64,000 nucleotides of DNA, taken from positions 1 to 64,000 of the forward strand of contig NZ_JAFREM010000010.1 of the NCBI RefSeq assembly GCF_017377575.1. Direction: 5' to 3'. This document shows positions 8,581 through 16,836 of this stretch, piece by piece. Position 1 is the first letter of the stretch. The number at the start of each line of letters is the position of its first letter. Made by a program: the position numbers and the translations under genes. A model generated the notes under the pieces. It saw nothing but the letters and a program-made list of their open reading frames with translations, did not search any database and was not told the origin of the DNA. The DNA comes from Candidatus Enterococcus moelleringii. Its GTDB lineage: Bacteria; Bacillota; Bacilli; Lactobacillales; Enterococcaceae.

Positions 8581-9858
8581 CTATTTGACGTTATTTTTAA
8601 TTCGTGTTGTCACACCATTTAAATTGTAGCATTCTGCGTAGTCGCGAATTGGACGCTTGATGTGATCGACTACATAGCGTTGACCGTCAATGTTATGGGC
8701 CTTCAAGTTAGCATACATTTTTTCGATTTCTGCTTTGACTTCGTCATCATTGAAGGTATAGTGTCCGGCAATATCAAGGATTTCTGCCTGCAGCTGTGCA
8801 TCATCTTGTTCCATGATTTGCTCAACTGTCAGCTCTTTTTGTTCGCCTACCATCCATTTTCTCCAGCGTTCGCTCTTGATAGCATGCTCTAACAATACTT
8901 CGCGGGTATTGGACACATCTTCGACTAATCCATATTCCACTAATTTAGCTTCAACAGCAGCCAAGTTCAAGTAGGCCCGCGTTTCTTCCGTGCCATATTG
9001 AGGGGCTACGTTGGTTGCAGTAATTTGTGAAGGGATGTGTTCCAGCAACGTAACATCATCTAAGTAATCGCCGTTGTGTTCCTTCAAGCCAACACCATAT
9101 GATTTTGCCATTTGAGCCAAGTCATAGGCATTTTTGAAATTGAAGGTGCCGACTTGTTCGGTCTTACGGGTTAAGGTTCCAGTTTGACCGACGATGAAGG
9201 TTGGCATTGGCAAACCACGTTTTTCCAATTCTTCCTTCAAACGTAAAATGAAGGTTTCGTAGGTTTCAGTTGAAGTCAACCCGCCATTGGTTTCTTCGGT
9301 CCCCACTTCGTAACCAATTTCTGGTAAATTCCGAGCTTTACGTTCTTGCTCACAAAATTCAATTAAATCCACCGTTCGAGTTAACACTGTGTCTAGCGGA
9401 ATGACTTTACCTACTTCAAAGGGATCTTTGGTTGGGTCGATCATCAGTAAATCAAAGCCGGCTTCAATATCTGCCACATAAGATTTTTTGCCTAATTCCA
9501 TCGCTTTTTCCGTTGGTAAATGGTCGTTACGTTCTTTATCTCGTTGCCAAGGACCGCCATGATCTCGGCATAAGTAATATAAATTGTCATAACCAATTTC
9601 AGCCGCTACTTCTTCCACTGCTTTGGCAAAGGTGAATTGATTCCAGCCATTTACATAGCCGCCGCCTAATTCGTCTGCGTCCACCTGGTTACGACTGGCA
9701 ATAAACATTACTGGATAATCATCGTCTTGTGATAACTCCAAGGTAGCCTGCACACAGTTTTTGGACATTGGTCCGATCCCCAGCAGGGTAGCGCTTTCTC
9801 CGGTAGCCTGTAAATCTAGCAGTCCCTCTACGACTTTTTTGATAGGTAATTTTTCCAT
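8581..9858 (-). CDS. GatZ/KbaZ-like subunit (tagatose-bisphosphate aldolase non-catalytic family)
   Basis: Protein of 425 residues in the family of the zinc-lacking subunit that stabilises class II tagatose-1,6-bisphosphate aldolase. Segments such as TLLGIGPMSKNC, RDHGGPWQRD, EVGTEETNGG and GVGLKEHNGDYL are typical. No catalytic GatY/KbaY and no tagatose-6-phosphate kinase occur in the window, so it may act as an independent aldolase-like enzyme or partner a distant subunit. The ATG at 9858 has GGAGAT upstream; the open frame continues 120 bases further without a better start. Its promoter region carries the same operator-like repeats as the PRD regulator gene at 14770, tying it to the fructose-family PTS. 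Confidence 0.85.
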   Translation of the reverse strand: MEKLPIKKVVEGLLDLQATGESATLLGIGPMSKNCVQATLELSQDDDYPVMFIASRNQVDADELGGGYVNGWNQFTFAKAVEEVAAEIGYDNLYYLCRDHGGPWQRDKERNDHLPTEKAMELGKKSYVADIEAGFDLLMIDPTKDPFEVGKVIPLDTVLTRTVDLIEFCEQERKARNLPEIGYEVGTEETNGGLTSTETYETFILRLKEELEKRGLPMPTFIVGQTGTLTRKTEQVGTFNFKNAYDLAQMAKSYGVGLKEHNGDYLDDVTLLEHIPSQITATNVAPQYGTEETRAYLNLAAVEAKLVEYGLVEDVSNTREVLLEHAIKSERWRKWMVGEQKELTVEQIMEQDDAQLQAEILDIAGHYTFNDDEVKAEIEKMYANLKAHNIDGQRYVVDHIKRPIRDYAECYNLNGVTTRIKNNVK

Positions 9859-9937
9859 GTTTAGTACATCTCCATTTCCTAACTTTTTTGATAACAGTTC
9901 CTTATCACACTTAAAGTATAGGATGGATCGCCGCCGC

Positions 9938-10011
9938 TGAATATTACATTTCCCTGCAACAAGTCTGTGCATCAACACGGGACTTGTTGCAGTAGATAAT
10001 TACTTGTTGCA
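9938..10011 (-). promoter_or_regulatory. Activated promoter with three TGCAACAAGT boxes
   Basis: TGCAACAAGT occurs at 9955-9964, and its complement ACTTGTTGCA at 9982-9991 and 10002-10011. The two complementary-orientation copies are 20 bases apart. A TAATAT -10-like element lies at 9946-9941 on the minus strand with no good -35, as expected for activator-dependent initiation. The block from TGAATATTACA through the first box is nearly repeated at 14866-14892. Confidence 0.7.
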
Positions 10012-10038
10012 GGGAGATTTTCTTGCTGTAAAAGCCAA

Positions 10039-10737
10039 TTAAATCAACGAAAGAAGCAGCTGCTTAACATTGGTATTGTTGTCGATTAGATAATCAGGTA
10101 AAAATTCTTCAGACTCTGTTGGATGGTTCCGTCGATTTACCCAAATAGCTTTCCATCCAGCCCTTTTCGCACCAATGATATCGTTAAAATAAGAGTCGCC
10201 GATGTAGTAAGTAGTTTCTTTCTCTAGTTGCATCACCTGCTCCACTTGCTGAAACACCCGAATATCCGGTTTGGCAATTCCCAGATCACCGGAGACAAAA
10301 ATATACTCTTTGGGTACCCATTTCTCCAACTGCAAACAGTTGACTTTTTTCCATTGATGTTCAGCTGGCCCATTGGTGATAATGCCAATTTGAACCTGTT
10401 GCTCCACGCAAAAATCCAAGGCTTCATTCATGCGCGGATCCAGCTGCAATTTACTTTGATACTGTTGATAGATTTCCTGGAATTTGATCGCTTGTTCATC
10501 CATTATCTGCTGGTCGAAGTGTTCCATCGCCTTTTTTATACGATAAATCTGCATCTCCAACTTAGTGATTGTGCCGTCTTCTGATTGTTGGAACACTTCA
10601 TCGCTATAAATGCGGCTGTACTTAAACAGCTCCTCCAGCGGAATCGACGGGTCATTGAATACTGCATCAAAAGCTTGTTGAAAAGGCGTTAATTGGTCAT
10701 ATAAAGTATCATCCACATCAAAAATAATCGTAGTCAT
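10039..10737 (-). CDS. HAD-superfamily sugar-phosphate phosphatase (paralogue)
   Basis: 232 residues, HAD subfamily IA. Motif I is IIFDVDDTLYDQ, motif II IITNGP, lysine in LGIAKPD, motif IV YIGDSYFNDIIGA. AGGAGG precedes the ATG. It lies between the terminator of the PTS operon and the promoter of the GatZ-like gene and resembles the HAD protein at 7802-8512 throughout its length. Two similar phosphatases flanking an aldolase-family protein next to a PTS suggest that the imported phosphorylated sugar, or an intermediate, is dephosphorylated. The substrate is not known. Confidence 0.85.
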   Translation of the reverse strand: MTTIIFDVDDTLYDQLTPFQQAFDAVFNDPSIPLEELFKYSRIYSDEVFQQSEDGTITKLEMQIYRIKKAMEHFDQQIMDEQAIKFQEIYQQYQSKLQLDPRMNEALDFCVEQQVQIGIITNGPAEHQWKKVNCLQLEKWVPKEYIFVSGDLGIAKPDIRVFQQVEQVMQLEKETTYYIGDSYFNDIIGAKRAGWKAIWVNRRNHPTESEEFLPDYLIDNNTNVKQLLLSLI

Positions 10738-10851
10738 TGTATCTCCTCCTATGTAAGAAAGGTTGAAGCTGGTTCACTTCAATCTTCTTCATTTTACCTT
10801 AAAACACGCGTGGTTACGACCTGAGCAAAAAAACAGCACTTGCCCCATGAT

Positions 10852-10880
10852 AAAAACCGACTCCTAAAATAGGAGTCGGC
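10852..10880 (-). terminator. Terminator of the fructose-family PTS operon
   Basis: CCGACTCCT at 10857-10865 pairs with AGGAGTCGG at 10871-10879, with T residues following on the minus strand. Confidence 0.85.
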
Positions 10881-10894
10881 TCATATTCTTTCAT

Positions 10895-11989
10895 CTATTT
10901 TACTACTTCTACTTGCTCTGTTGCTTCTTCTTTTTTGGCTTTCGGCTTTTCTTCTACCAAGCTTGGTTTGGTGAAATGAAGAATGGCCGCCGATACTGCC
11001 GCGCCAGCAATAATCGCAATCGCATACCACACCTTGCCATTGACTACTGGTAAAATAATGAATCCCCCATGGGGAACTAAAGCCTCCACGCCTGCGGCCA
11101 TACCAATCGCACCGCCAACCGCACTACCTACAATAATGGCTGGCAGCACTCGTTTGATATCTTTTGCAGCAAAAGGAATCGCCCCTTCTGTGATCCCGAT
11201 TAAGGCCATGAAGAAAGCCGAAATCCCTAAATCTTTATCTTCAGAAGTATATTTCTTGCGGTCGATGAAGGTAGACATCGCCATTGCCAATGGAGGAATC
11301 GCACAGGCAATCCGGTGAGCACCGTTTGGTCCATAAACGCCTTCAGCCATTAAAGCTAAAGTAAAGGCAGTCGCTGTTTTATTAATCGGACCACCCATAT
11401 CGATAGCCGTCATTGCGCCAATAATTACACCAAGCAGAATCGCACTGCCGCCTTGCATTTGGCCTAGAACTTGAACTAACCAATCCATCGCTGCACCGAT
11501 CGGAATTGAAATCACGTAGATATAGAACATCCCTAAAACAAAAGTGGAGACTACTGGTACGATTAAAATTGGCATAATCGTACGAATAGTTGCTGGAACT
11601 TTCCAAGTTTTACACCAACGAACAAAGTAGCCGGCTGCCACACCCATGATCATGGCTCCAAGGAAACCAGTCTTAACTTGACCCTCACCAATTGGATTAT
11701 TGGCAACAAATCCTAAAATCATCCCTGGGACCAAGCCTGGCTTGCCTGCTAATGAATTGGCAATATAACCAGATAATAGCGGAATCATCATGGCAAACCC
11801 AGCTGCTCCCAGATCGTTTAAATTCTGCATGAAGGGACTGGTAATTTCCATCCCTGCGTCAGTGGCTGTCCCCGTCGCTAGTGCGACAGCTAAGAAAATA
11901 CCTCCGACTACTACTGATGGCAGCATGAAGGAAACACCGGTGTTAAAGGCTTTTTGAACGTCTTTAAAGAACTTGTTTTCTTTCTTCAT
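10895..11989 (-). CDS. PTS fructose-family EIIC
   Basis: Integral membrane permease of 364 residues, the size of a free-standing fructose-type IIC. It has about eight or more hydrophobic segments and the family motifs AIDMGGPINKTA and GITEGAIPFA. The C terminus is a short Lys/Glu-rich tail (KPKAKKEEATEQVE), probably the remains of a linker since IIA and IIB are separate upstream genes. It is the last gene of the PRD regulator-IIA-IIB-IIC operon. The sugar is not certain: members of this family also take mannosyl-glycerate, tagatose and other ketoses, and the nearby GatZ-like gene hints at a tagatose-type substrate. Confidence 0.88.
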   Translation of the reverse strand: MKKENKFFKDVQKAFNTGVSFMLPSVVVGGIFLAVALATGTATDAGMEITSPFMQNLNDLGAAGFAMMIPLLSGYIANSLAGKPGLVPGMILGFVANNPIGEGQVKTGFLGAMIMGVAAGYFVRWCKTWKVPATIRTIMPILIVPVVSTFVLGMFYIYVISIPIGAAMDWLVQVLGQMQGGSAILLGVIIGAMTAIDMGGPINKTATAFTLALMAEGVYGPNGAHRIACAIPPLAMAMSTFIDRKKYTSEDKDLGISAFFMALIGITEGAIPFAAKDIKRVLPAIIVGSAVGGAIGMAAGVEALVPHGGFIILPVVNGKVWYAIAIIAGAAVSAAILHFTKPSLVEEKPKAKKEEATEQVEVVK

Positions 11990-12047
11990 TTTTTGTCACT
12001 CCTACTTGATTTTATTGTTTTTATCAGCACGAATACCATTCAGCTTT

Positions 12048-12362
12048 TTATAATTTTTCAGCTTGATCGATATATTTTGCCGGATACTTAATCATTTCTC
12101 CTGGCTCTACCGACAATGATTTTCCTGAATCAATTTTTTCTTCAAAACGTTCGGCATCCTCTACGTCGATAGCAACGGCTAGAATCAATACATCGGCTTG
12201 ATCGATGGTATCTTGCTCTAGTTCGTTCTCGATCCCCATACTTCCTTGGGTTTCTACTTGAACCTCATATCCCCGTTTTTTGCATTCCTTTTCGATTGCC
12301 TCTTGTGCCATATACGTATGTGCGATCCCTGTTGGACACGCGGTAACTGCTACTACTTTCAT
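12048..12362 (-). CDS. PTS fructose-family EIIB
   Basis: Soluble IIB of 104 residues. The phosphocysteine is in [13 protein letters not shown], the signature of fructose IIB. AGGAGG sits before the ATG at 12362; the open frame runs slightly further but lacks a ribosome site. It relays phosphate from the IIA just upstream to the sugar carried by the IIC just downstream. Confidence 0.92.
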   Translation of the reverse strand: MKVVAVTACPTGIAHTYMAQEAIEKECKKRGYEVQVETQGSMGIENELEQDTIDQADVLILAVAIDVEDAERFEEKIDSGKSLSVEPGEMIKYPAKYIDQAEKL

Positions 12363-12375
12363 GTTGTTTTCCTCC

Positions 12376-12849
12376 TTAGATTGAAATTGCATTTAATTGT
12401 TCAAATATTTTGTTTTTATCCGTTTCCGTTAATAACTTGGCTCTAAATTCGTCGTCTAATAATTTTTTGCTTAATTGGGAAATAAACTTAAGATGCAGCT
12501 TGCCTTCACTAGTTTCTGGAACACCAATTAAAAAGACTAAACGGACCATTTCTTCCGTTTTGGTCGTCCATTGAAAAGCTTCCTTGGTTCGTAAGAAAGC
12601 TATAAATGGATGAATCACCGCTTCGGTTTTCCCATGTGGGATGGCAATGTCATACCCAATCGCAGTCGGAACTTCTGCTTCCCGGCGTTTGACTGCTTCA
12701 TACAGCTCATCGGCTTCCTCCACATAACCGACAAATTCGGAATTTTCCACAATAAACTGCAGAACAGCGTCTTGATTATCTAGTTCGCTATCTAAATAAA
12801 TCAGATCCGTGGAGATGACGCCCTTATTGCTCTCCTGAATTTTTTCCAT
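12376..12849 (-). CDS. PTS fructose-family EIIA
   Basis: Soluble IIA of 157 residues in the PTS_EIIA_2 family. The phosphohistidine is in [11 protein letters not shown], and [12 protein letters not shown] is the conserved C-terminal helix. The ATG at 12849 has GGGAGTG upstream; the frame extends into the regulator gene but without support. It lies one base from the regulator stop, so the four genes form one operon. Confidence 0.9.
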   Translation of the reverse strand: MEKIQESNKGVISTDLIYLDSELDNQDAVLQFIVENSEFVGYVEEADELYEAVKRREAEVPTAIGYDIAIPHGKTEAVIHPFIAFLRTKEAFQWTTKTEEMVRLVFLIGVPETSEGKLHLKFISQLSKKLLDDEFRAKLLTETDKNKIFEQLNAISI

Positions 12850-12850
12850 A

Positions 12851-14770
12851 CTAATCACTCCCGAGTTTTTTGTACAACTCATCTTTCGAGGTTGCTTCAC
12901 GTATTTGTTTTAGTTGATCACTGTTGTCGATAATGTTGTAAATATCTGATAAGATGTTTCTCGTTTGGAAGGTGTCTTGTTTGGCAATACAAATCAGAAA
13001 AACAATATCTACGTAATACTTGTTCCACTTAAATTTTTTGCTGTTTTTCACTACCACGATCGTTGTTTGATTAACGTAAAGCGAATTCCCATGAGGGACC
13101 GCTGTACCTGTTGGAAGATCTGTGCCACCTAACGCTTCTCTTTCAAGAACTGTCTCAGAAAAGGCAGGTTTAATACTTTTCTGCTTGAGGAGTACCTCGC
13201 CTATTTGAGTAATCAGCTCTTCCTTAGAAGTAAAATCGGAATTAACATACAGCGCATCCATAGGAACAAATTTCTTTAGATGATGGGAACGAGCTAATTT
13301 GACAATTTTATTAATTTTGTTCGGTCGGTACCCAGAATTCTTAATCCGTTCGATATCTTGACTGCTGAGAAACGGTGAAACCAAGATCACATCTTTTCCT
13401 GGAATCTCCACTTTGATCGTAGAGATGATCAAATCATATTGGTCAACATCTGTATGCGCCAGCTCTGGCACCGAGGCAATCTCAAAGCTGTCTAATGAAG
13501 GCAGTACATTTTTAATGCGATTAATTAATAATTCCGAGGTGGCAATTCCCATTTGGCATACAATTAATATCTTGCGGTTCATTCTAGCCCGTTCGATCGC
13601 TGCTTGGAAATACATGGTCAAAAAAGCAATCTCATCTTCATTAAAGCTGAAGCCCAGCTCCTGCTCGTATTCACTTAAAACCACCCAAATCACATTAAAG
13701 GTAAGGGAAAATTCATTTTTGATTTGTGATGTAAAGGGATTTTCCGTCTTATTATTGGATTTCAACCGATAAATCATCGGCGGAATATGATTTTTCAACT
13801 GTTCCTCCAACTTCTGGTCACTGGAAAAATTAATGTTTAAGGCTTCAGACACCTTAGCCAGCAGCTGATCCACAATCACTTCATCAATCTCATCTTCAGG
13901 TAGCGGCTCAAACCGATTAGAAACCAAATGCAGTGATAAATATTGCACGTCTTCATTGGTATAAGAGAACCCCAACCGTAAAGCAGCTTTATGGAGCATT
14001 CGGACAGCACTTTCCTCGAAAAACACATTGGATTCCAGCGGACTAGCACTTCTCTGTTCCTCCATATGCTTATTCTGAGAGATGCGGTAAACTAAAATGA
14101 TGAAGATGTTCAGGATATTTTGAACATAATAATCAGAAATCGCATTCACATTTTCCCGGACATAAGTGTACAAAATATTGGAACACACACTAATCAAACT
14201 ATCTCCATAATAAGGATTCAGCAGCTTAATTTTTTCCGCAAAGTCATCGTTTGAATAAATATCCGAATTACTTAATAAATAGCGATTAAATTGCAGCAGC
14301 GCTTTTTGAATATCTTCCTCAGAACCCACTAAAGAAGTTCCGTGAATATCGCTGCATAATTTAATCTCAGAACCTACATTCAGGATCTTCATAATGAACT
14401 CAAAATCCTTGATAATAGAAGATTTGCTGACCATAAAATTGTCTGACAAATAATTAAAACTTACGAGTTTTTCTTCAAACAGCAGCTGATTCATGATTTG
14501 AATTCGGCGGTTAAAAGTATCGTAAACATCACTTCCTTCGCTGTTTTCTTTAGTTGTTTCAACTTCTTTTAATCCTCTTAACGCAATGCCAACACCACGC
14601 TTTTTTTCCAGGTATTTACCTGAACTTTGAACATATTCTTCAATAATCTGCAGTTCGATATGGGTGGTTCGCTTGGAAACGCCCAGCTTGCCGGCAAAAT
14701 ATTCTACGGTCTGAAAGTCATTTTCTTGTGTTAATAACTCCAGCAGTTCTTTTTGTCTTCTTGTGAGCAT
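12851..14770 (-). CDS. PRD-domain PTS-regulated transcriptional activator (ManR/MtlR type)
   Basis: 639-residue regulator. An N-terminal DeoR/Mga-like helix-turn-helix (LTRRQKELLELLTQ; YFAGKLGVSKRTTHIELQII) is followed by a central region of PTS-regulation domains with conserved histidines. Next comes a IIB-like domain beginning ILIVCQMGIATSELL, and a C-terminal IIA-like domain with TAVPHGNSLYV. Such proteins activate transcription when the PTS phosphorylates or dephosphorylates their domains in response to sugar. There is no sigma-54 interaction domain, so it is not LevR-like. The ATG at 14770 is used; a GTG 12 bases upstream is possible. It probably binds the TGCAACAAGT boxes in front of itself and the GatZ-like gene. 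Confidence 0.88.
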   Translation of the reverse strand: MLTRRQKELLELLTQENDFQTVEYFAGKLGVSKRTTHIELQIIEEYVQSSGKYLEKKRGVGIALRGLKEVETTKENSEGSDVYDTFNRRIQIMNQLLFEEKLVSFNYLSDNFMVSKSSIIKDFEFIMKILNVGSEIKLCSDIHGTSLVGSEEDIQKALLQFNRYLLSNSDIYSNDDFAEKIKLLNPYYGDSLISVCSNILYTYVRENVNAISDYYVQNILNIFIILVYRISQNKHMEEQRSASPLESNVFFEESAVRMLHKAALRLGFSYTNEDVQYLSLHLVSNRFEPLPEDEIDEVIVDQLLAKVSEALNINFSSDQKLEEQLKNHIPPMIYRLKSNNKTENPFTSQIKNEFSLTFNVIWVVLSEYEQELGFSFNEDEIAFLTMYFQAAIERARMNRKILIVCQMGIATSELLINRIKNVLPSLDSFEIASVPELAHTDVDQYDLIISTIKVEIPGKDVILVSPFLSSQDIERIKNSGYRPNKINKIVKLARSHHLKKFVPMDALYVNSDFTSKEELITQIGEVLLKQKSIKPAFSETVLEREALGGTDLPTGTAVPHGNSLYVNQTTIVVVKNSKKFKWNKYYVDIVFLICIAKQDTFQTRNILSDIYNIIDNSDQLKQIREATSKDELYKKLGSD

Positions 14771-14865
14771 AATGATACACACTTCCTAACTATCTTGAAT
14801 AAAGGCCTTCATCTCTGATAGCGTTATCATGATCATGGCTTAATTATACGGGCTGAATAAAAACT

Positions 14866-14952
14866 TGAATATTACAATTCCTTGCAACAAGTCCCTACAA
14901 CATCCTGTTCACTTGTTGCAAAAAGCAATTGCTTCATTTACGACATGTTGCA
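14866..14952 (-). promoter_or_regulatory. Regulator promoter with TGCAACAAGT boxes
   Basis: TGCAACAAGT at 14883-14892 and ACTTGTTGCA at 14911-14920 face each other with nearly the same spacing as at 9955-9991. A partial copy (ACATGTTGCA) lies at 14943-14952. The -10-like TAATAT is on the minus strand at 14874-14869. The match with the GatZ-like promoter, including TGAATATTACA, indicates one regulator for both. Confidence 0.7.
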
Positions 14953-15585
14953 AAGGCTCCAAGTACCTCTTTACAAACATGTACTTTTTATTATAGAAGT
15001 AACAGATGCAAATTTGGTGCTTTATTGAGAATAATCTATCTGAAATTTTCTTTCAGCCTTGGAATTGCTGATTTAAGGTTATTTCAAAAAAATTGAGCCT
15101 ACCATTGATGAACCCTACCTCCAACACAAGAAAACCAGCCAACATCATCAATTTATTTCTCATTAATTTCCATTTGTAATTAACACTTGTGACATATGTA
15201 ACAATGTTTATCTTTATCATCAGAAAACTTTTACACATCTTAAGAAAACGCTTGATTTCCGTCATGTAGTTTTGTATTATATTTGAAAACATATAACTTA
15301 CATAGAACTGACTCAAAAGAATTTATGGAAAAGTTCGGACTCGGTCGCCTAATGCGCCGCTCAAGCGTGGACTGTCTGTCTTCGAAAAATGACTGCCCGA
15401 AGTCTCTAGCTCAGTTCTTAGTATCAGTAAATTTTCCCACTTAAGTGTTCATACCCACCAAACTAAGTAAAAATAAACCAGCACAAATAAGGCTTTGTTA
15501 AGTACTTCTAACCGCAAGCCAAGTTTAGAACACCTTTACCAACAAATCATTTTAAATAATGCAAACAGACGAGGAGCAGTGAACT
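14953..15585. other. Gene-poor, AT-rich intergenic stretch
   Basis: No convincing gene was seen. The largest frame (minus, 15053-15316) opens with TTG, lacks a ribosome site and is low in complexity. GAACTGA at 15305-15311 and TCAGTTC at 15411-15417 bracket a more GC-rich 100-base segment with a small CGCT/AGCG hairpin, which could be structured RNA or an element remnant. The promoter for the gene at 15586 must lie at the right end. Confidence 0.4.
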
Positions 15586-16722
15586 ATGACAACCGCAAAA
15601 TACGTATTATCTTCCAGACAGATCAACACCATGAAAAGAGCATCTCTCGAAAAACGCGTTCAGGATTTCCATTCGGAATCAGGTAACGATGTCTATACCA
15701 TCCAAGCAGCTTTAGCCGTGATGATTCGCAACGCCCTATCGACAGAGGACTTTTCTTTCTTGGCGGAGGAGTTAATCCGTAATATATTTTTGACTAGTAA
15801 GGCTGTCCACGAGATTCGCTTGTCCTGCGTCTATTTCCGTGATTACTTCGATGCTGATCAGTGGAAAAAGGTCAAAAACCGTTTATTTGCCAGTGAAGCC
15901 GAGTTCGAGCAGCTGACGAAAAGTACAGAGCTTTACATAGAAAAACTGCGTCCGCGCCTGATTTCCAAGGCCCGACCCACCGAAAAGAAAACCAACATGA
16001 TCTCTTATTTTAAGGATGGAAACGGCAAAAGACACAGCTGGAGTCTAAGCAACGTGAACCCTGATATCACCAAGGAGGAGCACTACGCCTTGATGTCTAT
16101 TTTGGGTACGCTGAATATCTTCCACAAAGACGGTGTTCAGCGTTTTGCGGAGCCTATTTATGCTGATTTCACAGTTTACGAACCCAGTTTTGATCGTCGG
16201 GATGAAGAAGCGGCGGCAGAATTGATGGCAAAAGCTGGACAGCTGTTGCCGCTTGATGCATCGTTATCTGCTGCGGTTGAATCTAATGAAGCTGCTATCG
16301 ATACTCAAATTGAAAACGCAACCGGGGAAGAAGACACTATTGTAGCAGAATCGGCAGAAATCATTGATGGCCCTCCCAGCAAAACCTTATCCGAAGAAGA
16401 AGCGCAAGCTTTAAATGATTTCTATACCGCTGGCTTTGATTCTTCCTCCGTTACTGATGAAGAACGCGAAGTAATCGCCTTTAAAGCCGCCTTAGACAAA
16501 CGGCCGATGCGGGAGATTCAGCTGGAAATGGAAAAAGAGAAGGAACGGGAGCGTAAAAAAGCGGAAGCAGCCGATGCGCCCGCTAAAGGCAAGAAGAATT
16601 TGACCAAAAAGGAACGAAAGAAACTAGCCCAAGAGCGAGCAGATAAAATACAGCGGAATAAACAGAATAAACGCGGAATCTTAAGCCAGATCAATAAACG
16701 TGGCGGGAAAAAGCGGAAGTAA
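15586..16722 (+). CDS. Unrecognised protein with a lysine-rich C terminus
   Basis: 378 residues with a good ribosome site (GAGGAG) before the ATG, transcribed toward the end of the microcompartment operon. I do not recognise the family. Residues about 1-210 look globular (HEIRLSCVYFRDYFDADQW; LMSILGTLNIFHKDGVQRF). A central acidic, probably disordered stretch follows (about 240-270). The tail from about residue 315 is rich in Lys, Arg and Glu (KEKERERKKAEAAD, NLTKKERKKLAQER) and ends GGKKRK, as in some RNA- or ribosome-associated proteins. No signal peptide or membrane segment is evident. There is no clear functional tie to its neighbours. Confidence 0.8.
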   Translation: MTTAKYVLSSRQINTMKRASLEKRVQDFHSESGNDVYTIQAALAVMIRNALSTEDFSFLAEELIRNIFLTSKAVHEIRLSCVYFRDYFDADQWKKVKNRLFASEAEFEQLTKSTELYIEKLRPRLISKARPTEKKTNMISYFKDGNGKRHSWSLSNVNPDITKEEHYALMSILGTLNIFHKDGVQRFAEPIYADFTVYEPSFDRRDEEAAAELMAKAGQLLPLDASLSAAVESNEAAIDTQIENATGEEDTIVAESAEIIDGPPSKTLSEEEAQALNDFYTAGFDSSSVTDEEREVIAFKAALDKRPMREIQLEMEKEKERERKKAEAADAPAKGKKNLTKKERKKLAQERADKIQRNKQNKRGILSQINKRGGKKRK

Positions 16723-16746
16723 GCTGCAGAAATCGTCGGGGCGAGC

Positions 16747-16787
16747 AAAAAGTCGACAACCTCACTCGTCTCGCGGGGCTGTCGACT
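16747..16787 (-). terminator. Terminator of the microcompartment operon
   Basis: AGTCGACA at 16751-16758 pairs with TGTCGACT at 16780-16787. On the minus strand TTTTT follows. It lies about 50 bases past the metK stop. Confidence 0.7.
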
Positions 16788-16836
16788 AAAAATATAGTTT
16801 GATTTATCATTTTTTTCCGTCCAGTGTCGGGGATAG

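Noticed and set aside
12851-14770. LevR-type sigma-54 activator
   Set aside because: No AAA+ ATP-binding domain for sigma-54 is present; the domain order is that of ManR/MtlR-type activators, and no -24/-12 promoter was found.
15053-15316. 87-codon minus-strand frame
   Set aside because: TTG start, no ribosome site, AT-rich biased composition and no recognisable domain.
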